A DNA stretch of 17,623 nucleotides from CAZEXD01 sp964516865 (GTDB lineage Bacteria; Patescibacteriota; Minisyncoccia; Minisyncoccales; Staskawiczbacteraceae). The translations under genes and the position numbers were made by a program. This document shows positions 12,903 through 17,623 of this stretch, piece by piece; position 1 is the stretch's first letter; every line of letters starts with the position of its first letter. The stretch covers positions 1-17,623 of the forward strand of contig CAZEXD010000010.1 of the NCBI GenBank assembly GCA_964516865.1, written 5' to 3'. Below the pieces are notes generated by a model. It was given only the letters and a program-made list of their open reading frames with translations, did no database searches and was not told where the DNA came from.

Positions 12903-13730
12903 TCAGTTATATTTTATCAAAACCCACCGCCATTTACCATACTGGTCTTTATGAAATTGCCATTTTTTATATCCGTTTTTTTTCAGCAACTGATCTATTT
13001 TGTTTTTTTGCTCCGGACTAAATTCCATAAATACTTTTCCTCCCCAATTTAAATAATCCTTTGCTTTTTTTAAAAATTTTTTGATATAAATAAGTCCATC
13101 TGTGCCGCCGAACAAGGCCTGTTTTGGTTCAAATTTTAAAACCGATTTCTGAACTTGGTTTATTTTTCTTTTGGCAATATAAGGCGGATTGGCGAAAATA
13201 TAATCAAACCTCGCCTCAGAAAAACCAGGGTAGGAAGCAAGCCTCGCTTTTATATTATTAAAAACATCTGACTCAACCACTGCATATCTCTTGTTTTCTC
13301 CTCTTATTATATTTGCTCGAATAAAAGATGGAGTTGCTAATTTATTTAATTTAAGGTTTATTTTTATTTGGACTAAACATTTTTTATCTTTGTCCGCAAA
13401 AACAACTTTTGAATTTTTAATATTTTTTAAGACGGCAATGCCAATGCAGCCCGACCCGGCAAAAATATCCAAAACCCTCACATCATATTTTACGCGATCG
13501 CTGAAATTGTGATTTATCTTCTTCAGTGTTTTTCCTACCCAAAATTCTGTTTCTGTTCGCGGAATAAGCGGTTTTTTAGACAAATCAATTTTACAACCCA
13601 AAAATTTTCTAAAACCAATAATATAATCAAGCGGTTCACCCTCCTTGAGCCGTTTAATGTCTTTATAGAATCTTTTAGTCGGCTTATTATTATATTTTTC
13701 TTGGAACAACTGTTGAACTTCTTGTTGCAT
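12903..13730 (-). CDS. prmC: PrmC-type protein-glutamine N5-methyltransferase
   Basis: A 275-residue class I SAM methyltransferase of the HemK/PrmC family, which methylates the Gln of the GGQ motif of peptide-release factors. It has GEPLDYIIG (31-39), LIPRTETEFWV (55-65), SAM motif I LDIFAGSGCIG (87-97), and the catalytic NPPY (181-184). The N-terminal helical domain is about 35 residues shorter than in E. coli PrmC. Two segments look inserted: LASYPGFSEAR (about 164-174), encoded by a 33-nt block between two CCTCGC direct repeats, and about residues 132-149. The catalytic motifs are intact, so it should be active. No clear Shine-Dalgarno. Confidence 0.92.
   Translation of the reverse strand: MQQEVQQLFQEKYNNKPTKRFYKDIKRLKEGEPLDYIIGFRKFLGCKIDLSKKPLIPRTETEFWVGKTLKKINHNFSDRVKYDVRVLDIFAGSGCIGIAVLKNIKNSKVVFADKDKKCLVQIKINLKLNKLATPSFIRANIIRGENKRYAVVESDVFNNIKARLASYPGFSEARFDYIFANPPYIAKRKINQVQKSVLKFEPKQALFGGTDGLIYIKKFLKKAKDYLNWGGKVFMEFSPEQKNKIDQLLKKNGYKKWQFHKDQYGKWRWVLIKYN
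13209..13247. repeat. 33-nt in-frame insert in prmC with 6-bp direct repeats
   Basis: CCTCGC occurs at 13209-13214 and again at 13242-13247, 33 nt apart. Removing one unit joins KAR to FDYIFANPPY and restores the spacing seen in E. coli PrmC. The inserted block is richer in G+C than its surroundings. Confidence 0.55.
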
Positions 13731-13788
13731 AACATATTTACGAATCGGTAGAAAGATACAAATACCCTAAAACAAAAATGCCAAACTC

Positions 13789-14382
13789 CTAACACCTAAA
13801 ACCCATACCCACAATATAAAATTCTTTACTATGTTTAAAAACGGCTGACGGTCTAACTCTTTTTAAAACTTTAAATGACTTTTCAACTTCTTTTATAAAA
13901 TCATTTACTCCTTCACCTTCGAAAATTTTACACACAAAATTTCCTCCTTTGTTTAAAACCATTTTTGCTATTTCAAATGCTTTTTGAGATAGTTCTAATG
14001 ATTTTGCGACATCAATAGAAATTACTCCTGAGGTTTTCGGCGCTAAATCCGACACTATAACATCAAACCCCCCCTTTATATTTTTAAAATCTATCTCATC
14101 TAATCCCATTACATCTCTTTTTATAAAAATTATATTACCTTGGGGGTGAAAACTAATATCCTCTAAATCAATGCCTAATACCCTGCCCTTTTCACCTATC
14201 TTTTTTGAAATATACAAAAGCCAAGAACCAGGAGCGCAACCCAAATCTAAAACAAAATCACCTTCTTTAATCAGCCGATATTTTTCATCTAATTCTTTCA
14301 GTTTATAAACTGATCGCGCGGGGTAACCTTCTTTTTTCGCTTTGCGAGTGTAAAATTCGTTTTTAAGATTTTTACGGTACAT
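13789..14382 (-). CDS. rlmE: RlmE/FtsJ-type 23S rRNA 2'-O-methyltransferase
   Basis: 197 residues from ATG 14382. SAM motif I VLDLGCAPGSW follows the substrate-facing ARSVYKL. The K-D-K-E catalytic tetrad of the family is complete: K27 (VYKL), D112 (VSDLAPKTSG), K152 (VCKIFEGEG) and E187 (SKEFYIV). By family it methylates U2552 in the A loop of 23S rRNA and supports late 50S assembly. A GTG at 14394 would add four residues (MGVI). The ATG is preferred because a G-run lies just upstream at usual spacing. It sits between rplU and prmC, a translation-related neighbourhood. The stop is TAG at the normal family end. Confidence 0.93.
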   Translation of the reverse strand: MYRKNLKNEFYTRKAKKEGYPARSVYKLKELDEKYRLIKEGDFVLDLGCAPGSWLLYISKKIGEKGRVLGIDLEDISFHPQGNIIFIKRDVMGLDEIDFKNIKGGFDVIVSDLAPKTSGVISIDVAKSLELSQKAFEIAKMVLNKGGNFVCKIFEGEGVNDFIKEVEKSFKVLKRVRPSAVFKHSKEFYIVGMGFRC

Positions 14383-14389
14383 AATAACC

Positions 14390-14410
14390 CCCACCCCCTT
14401 TTGAGGTGGG
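14390..14410 (-). promoter_or_regulatory. Hairpin covering the ribosome-binding region of rlmE
   Basis: CCCACC (14390-14395) pairs with GGTGGG (14405-14410), with a 9-nt loop. In the minus-strand message the 3' arm overlaps the G-run and GTG just upstream of ATG 14382, so folding could limit initiation. No T-run follows, which argues against a terminator. Confidence 0.4.
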
Positions 14411-14460
14411 CATTGGTAAAGTTGTGGAATTTATAATTAGAAGCGAAAAAAATATAATTT

Positions 14461-14775
14461 TTATTTTTCTTCAATTCTCACCATCTCTACTTCGGTAAAG
14501 AGTTGACGATGTCCCATTTTTTTCTGATATCGTGTTTTCGACTTATATTTAAAAATAATCAACTTTTCTCCTCTTCCCTGTTTTAAAACTTTTCCAATAA
14601 CCCGCACATTTTTTAAAAAGGGTTTGCCTATTTCTATTTTTTTGTTTTTTTCTAAAAGCAAAACCTCGGAGAATATTACCTCTTCTCCTTCTTTTTGATC
14701 TAATTTTTCCACTTTTATTTTGTCTCCGGGTTCAACAAGGTATTGTTTGCCCCCAGTTTTTATTACTGCTAACAT
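14461..14775 (-). CDS. rplU: Large ribosomal subunit protein bL21
   Basis: 104 residues, full length. The start MLAVIKTGGKQYLVEPGD and the later KYKSKTRYQKKMGHRQLFTEV are diagnostic of bL21, a 23S rRNA-binding protein of the large subunit. The usual partner rpmA (bL27) does not follow; rlmE does. No Shine-Dalgarno is visible. The 85-nt space upstream is AT-rich and repetitive and separates it from rmuC. Confidence 0.97.
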   Translation of the reverse strand: MLAVIKTGGKQYLVEPGDKIKVEKLDQKEGEEVIFSEVLLLEKNKKIEIGKPFLKNVRVIGKVLKQGRGEKLIIFKYKSKTRYQKKMGHRQLFTEVEMVRIEEK

Positions 14776-14786
14776 AAGTTAAAAAT

Positions 14787-14852
14787 TTCTAAATCCCAAT
14801 AACAAATCCCGATTTTATCGAGAATTAGAAATTAGAAATTTGTTATTTGAAA
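14787..14852. repeat. AT-rich inverted repeat words upstream of rplU
   Basis: AAATTTCTAA and AATAACAAAT occur on one side, and their reverse complements TTAGAAATT (twice) and ATTTGTTATT on the other, in an A-B-A'-B' order. A small CGAT-TTT-ATCG hairpin lies in the centre. The arms cannot all pair at once without a pseudoknot. It may be a repeat element or a leader of the rplU message. Confidence 0.45.
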
Positions 14853-14860
14853 CTTCAAAG

Positions 14861-15922
14861 TTATTCTTCCAACAAAGGTTTTTCTACTTCTTCAATATTT
14901 TTTATCTTTTCCTCGCTCCCAGTTATTTTTACCACATCTTTATCTATTTTGGCAAGTTCTTTGCCTGCTTTATTATAAGTGCTTACTGTTACCCCTAAGT
15001 GTTCGCCTAATTTCTTCATATATTCACTATAAGCAAATAAATGCTTCCCCAACCGTTCCACTTCTTTAATGATGGTTTGCGCTTGTTCAGAAATTTTTTG
15101 GTTCCTTAAGCCCTGCAAAACAGTTTGTAAATATGCCAAAAAAGAAGTTGGCGAAACAACAATCACCTTTTTCTTTCCAGCATAATAAATAAGATTATTG
15201 GTATCTTCGGTTATAGCCCCTACCTTGTTGACAAGTAAATCATAGTAAACTGCCTCATGCGGAATAAACATAAAAGCGAAATCCATTGTTCTTTCTTCCG
15301 GCCTAATGTATTTAGCCGTTTCTTCAATTCTCAATTTTAAATCATTGATAAAAGCGGATTCATATTTCTTTCTTTCGCTAGGATCACGGCTTTCAATCAT
15401 TCTGTTGTAATTTTCTAATGAAAATTTTGAATCTATAGGAATTATCCGTTTATCAACAAAAATAACCGCGTCCACAATTATACCATCAGTGAAAGAATAT
15501 TGCATTTTATAAGAACCAGGCGGTAAAACATTTTTTAAAACTGTTTCCAGAAAAAACTCTCCCAACACCCCTCTATGTTTGGGATTCTTTAAAATATCTT
15601 GTAATGATTTCAATTGATCGGTGAATGAAACAACCTGTCTGTTTGTTTCGTCTAATTTGGCTAATTTCTCAGTTACCTCCCTTATAATCTCTACCGAGTG
15701 TTTAAATTGCTCTTGAACATTTTTGTTTGATTCAGAAAGTTTTGTATCAACCGCTTGAGCAATCTGATTTAACTGTTGCTGCAACATTAATAAAGGCCCG
15801 TTCTCTATATTTTTAGGTTCTGACTTTTTTCTAAACAATAAAAAAATCGTCACACCCAACCCCCCAAAAAAAACGCCCAATCCCAACGCAATTATAATCA
15901 ATAAAATTGTTATTGAGTCCAT
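14861..15922 (-). CDS. rmuC: DNA recombination protein RmuC
   Basis: 353 residues, shorter than E. coli RmuC (about 475). One N-terminal membrane segment (about 5-30) precedes a coiled coil (about 45-112). The conserved RmuC domain follows: VLGEFFLETVLKNVLPPGSY, D151 (IVDAVI) and PIDSKFSLENYNRM (D165, K167), which form a PD-(D/E)XK-like nuclease core. RmuC limits DNA inversions between short inverted repeats in E. coli; the activity here is inferred from family. The start lies only 4 nt after the stop of the upstream P-type ATPase gene, so they share a transcript and possibly translational coupling. Confidence 0.94.
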   Translation of the reverse strand: MDSITILLIIIALGLGVFFGGLGVTIFLLFRKKSEPKNIENGPLLMLQQQLNQIAQAVDTKLSESNKNVQEQFKHSVEIIREVTEKLAKLDETNRQVVSFTDQLKSLQDILKNPKHRGVLGEFFLETVLKNVLPPGSYKMQYSFTDGIIVDAVIFVDKRIIPIDSKFSLENYNRMIESRDPSERKKYESAFINDLKLRIEETAKYIRPEERTMDFAFMFIPHEAVYYDLLVNKVGAITEDTNNLIYYAGKKKVIVVSPTSFLAYLQTVLQGLRNQKISEQAQTIIKEVERLGKHLFAYSEYMKKLGEHLGVTVSTYNKAGKELAKIDKDVVKITGSEEKIKNIEEVEKPLLEE

Positions 15923-15926
15923 ATTT

Positions 15927-17623
15927 TTACGATACCACAGAATTTTTTGGTTTCCAATAGCGAAAATACGCCAATTTTACGAATTCACTAACCATAAAAT
16001 AGGCAGCCACAAGGAAAAAGACGATTAATAAAGGTAAAATTGGTAAAGCGACAAAATGAAACCAATTTTGGCCAATTTTTAAAAACGGCAAGGCGACAAT
16101 GAAAATTGCATCAATGATGGTAAAAACCGTTAACCACCGTGCTGGCTGTTTTGCCTGCCAAAATCCTCGCCTTGTTCTTACTACAAATATTAAAAGAATT
16201 TCTGTTAAAATGCTTTCTATAAACCAAAGTGTTTGAATAACCGCCGGTTGCTGTTTTAAAAAAATAGTAAAAAAAATAAAATCAAAAACAGTACTTACCA
16301 AGGCCAAAGAAACTATCAATGGCAAAACCATATGAAGTTGATACATTTTGGGTTTTCGTAATTCCTCCACGTCAACAGAATCGTTGGCAATAGAGATCAA
16401 GGGAAAGTCAGATAAAATATTTCCCAGTAAAATTTGCAGTGGCAGCATGGGCAAAAAATTAATAAACAAAGAGATAACGGCAATTGAATAAAAATTCCCA
16501 AAGTTGCTAGCCAATGCACATTTGATGTATTTGTTTATATTTGAAAAAATAGTTCTCCCCTCTTTTATTCCGTTTACAATAACTCTTAAATCTTTCTCTA
16601 AAAGCACAACATCGGCTGTTTCTCTGGTCACTTCAGAGGCTCCAGCCACCACAATGCCAACATTGGCTGCTTTTATGGCGGGTGCGTCATTAATACCTTC
16701 CCCCAAAAATCCCACTTGGTATTTCTTTTGTAATGATTTTATGATTTTATGCTTAATATCTGGAGACACTCTTGCGAAAACCATTTTTTCCTCGCAAGCA
16801 TTATCAAAATCATCTGGATTCAACTCTAACAATTTTTTTCCAGAAATCACCTTTTCCAAGTTAAAAATAAGCCCTATTTTTTTGGCTGTAAAAATGGCAA
16901 CTTCTTTTGAATCGCCAGTCAGAATTTTTATTTGCACCCCCAATTTTTTAGAAAGTTCAATCGCTTCTTTGGCAGTAGCTTTTAGGGGGTCTTCAAAAAC
17001 AAAATATCCCAGAAAAGTTAAATCTCTTTCGTCATCCTTCGTAATTTGATCCTTGGTAATCTTTTTGTAAGCAATTGCTAAAACTCTTTTGCCCTCGCTT
17101 CCTTCTCTTTTTATGTCTTCTAAAATTTCTAGGTGAGTAAATCTTCCGCTAAATTGGGGACATTTTTCTATCACCAATTCCGGCGCTCCTTTGACGATTA
17201 AAAATTTTTCTTTATTATTTTGATTTTCCGCTAAAACGCTAGCCATCATTCTGTAAGAATCAAACGGCAGTTCAAAAATTATTTTATATTCTTGGGCTTT
17301 TCGCAAAATTTCTTCGGAAATCCGTTCAGTTACGGCTAAATCAAAGGGGTCTAAAATCTTCTGGTTTATTTTAAGGTCTAAAAAATTTTCAATGGTTAAA
17401 ATGCTGTACAACAAACATTTATTTTTATCCGAAGAAACAATTTTTTCCAAAGATGGTTTGTTTTGAGTTAATGTCCCTGTTTTATCGGTGCATAAAACCT
17501 CAATATTTCCCAAATCTTCAATGGCAGAAAGTCGCCTTATAACCACGTGGCGTTTTGCCATTTTTAAACTTCCATTTGCCAAAGAAAAAACTACCACCGC
17601 CGGCAAGGCCTACGGCAAAATAC
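15927..17623 (-). CDS. MgtA-like (P3B) P-type cation ATPase, 5'-incomplete, with in-frame amber
   Basis: The C-terminal two thirds of a P-type ATPase; the gene runs off the window. Counting from TTG 17606, the phosphorylated Asp is D41 in CTDKTGTLT. KGAPE (139-143), TGDS (230-233), GEGINDAP (302-309) and six hydrophobic C-terminal segments follow. LPMLPLQILLGNILSDFPLI and the D-x-VD segment after it match MgtA-like Mg2+ transporters. The hinge Asp of GDGxND is Glu here, which may be normal for this subgroup. Upstream of TTG the same frame reads I-L-P-stop-A-L-P-A-V-V-V: TAG at 17612-17610 replaces the Glu codon expected in the conserved P-E-x-L-P of TM4. A protein started at TTG 17606 would lack TM1-3, most of TM4 and the actuator domain. 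It is either a nonsense mutant or a contig-end base error. Confidence 0.82.

Noticed and set aside
17610..17612. Genome-wide reassignment of TAG (or TGA) as a sense codon
   Set aside because: TAG ends efp and rlmE at family-typical C-termini, and TGA ends amrB, prmC and the coiled-coil gene, so standard stops are in use.

Overview
The window looks like a fragment of a Patescibacteria/CPR genome, most likely Parcubacteria-like. This is an inference from several traits: AT-rich DNA (about one third G+C by eye, not computed), almost no Shine-Dalgarno motifs, shortened PrmC and RmuC proteins, an EF-P with a non-canonical tip loop, a stand-alone PolX-type HHH protein, and a membrane-anchored TraD/VirD4-like ATPase with two small partner genes. 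TAA, TGA and TAG all end genes at family-typical C-termini, so the standard code applies.

Layout. (1) 14-2235, plus strand: the complete AmmeMemoRadiSam triad (radical SAM enzyme, MEMO/LigB-like protein, AMMECR1-like protein), ending in an A/U-rich hairpin. (2) 2300-2890, minus strand: a compositionally foreign, G+C-richer, frameshifted gene built of 11-residue (33-nt) repeats. It has its own strong Shine-Dalgarno and a good intrinsic terminator, so it is a decayed acquired gene. (3) 3124-4751, plus strand: the HHH-domain protein, EF-P, and a small coiled-coil protein with a near-perfect promoter inside the end of efp. A bidirectional terminator follows. (4) 8402-4801, minus strand: a three-gene unit of a membrane-anchored DUF4352-like protein, a charged helical protein and the TraD-like ATPase. 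(5) 12123-8594, minus strand: a MacA/MacB-like (YknXYZ-type) adaptor, ATPase and permease. (6) 17623-12189, minus strand: a P3B (MgtA-like) P-type ATPase cut by the window edge, rmuC, rplU, rlmE, prmC and a PD-(D/E)XK nuclease. These last genes are mostly housekeeping functions in translation and DNA maintenance.

The least ordinary signals are these. The 33-nt repeat pseudogene has frame slips located by its 35-nt outer spacings. An in-frame 33-nt insert with 6-bp direct repeats lies in prmC. An amber codon sits exactly where the conserved Glu of the P-E-x-L-P motif of the P-type ATPase should be. EF-P has Gln at the position of the modified Lys. Dispersed AT-rich repeat words occur between genes and also inside the MEMO-like gene. 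The TraD-like ATPase unit has no type IV secretion genes beside it. No RNA genes, CRISPR arrays, insertion sequences or integrases were seen.
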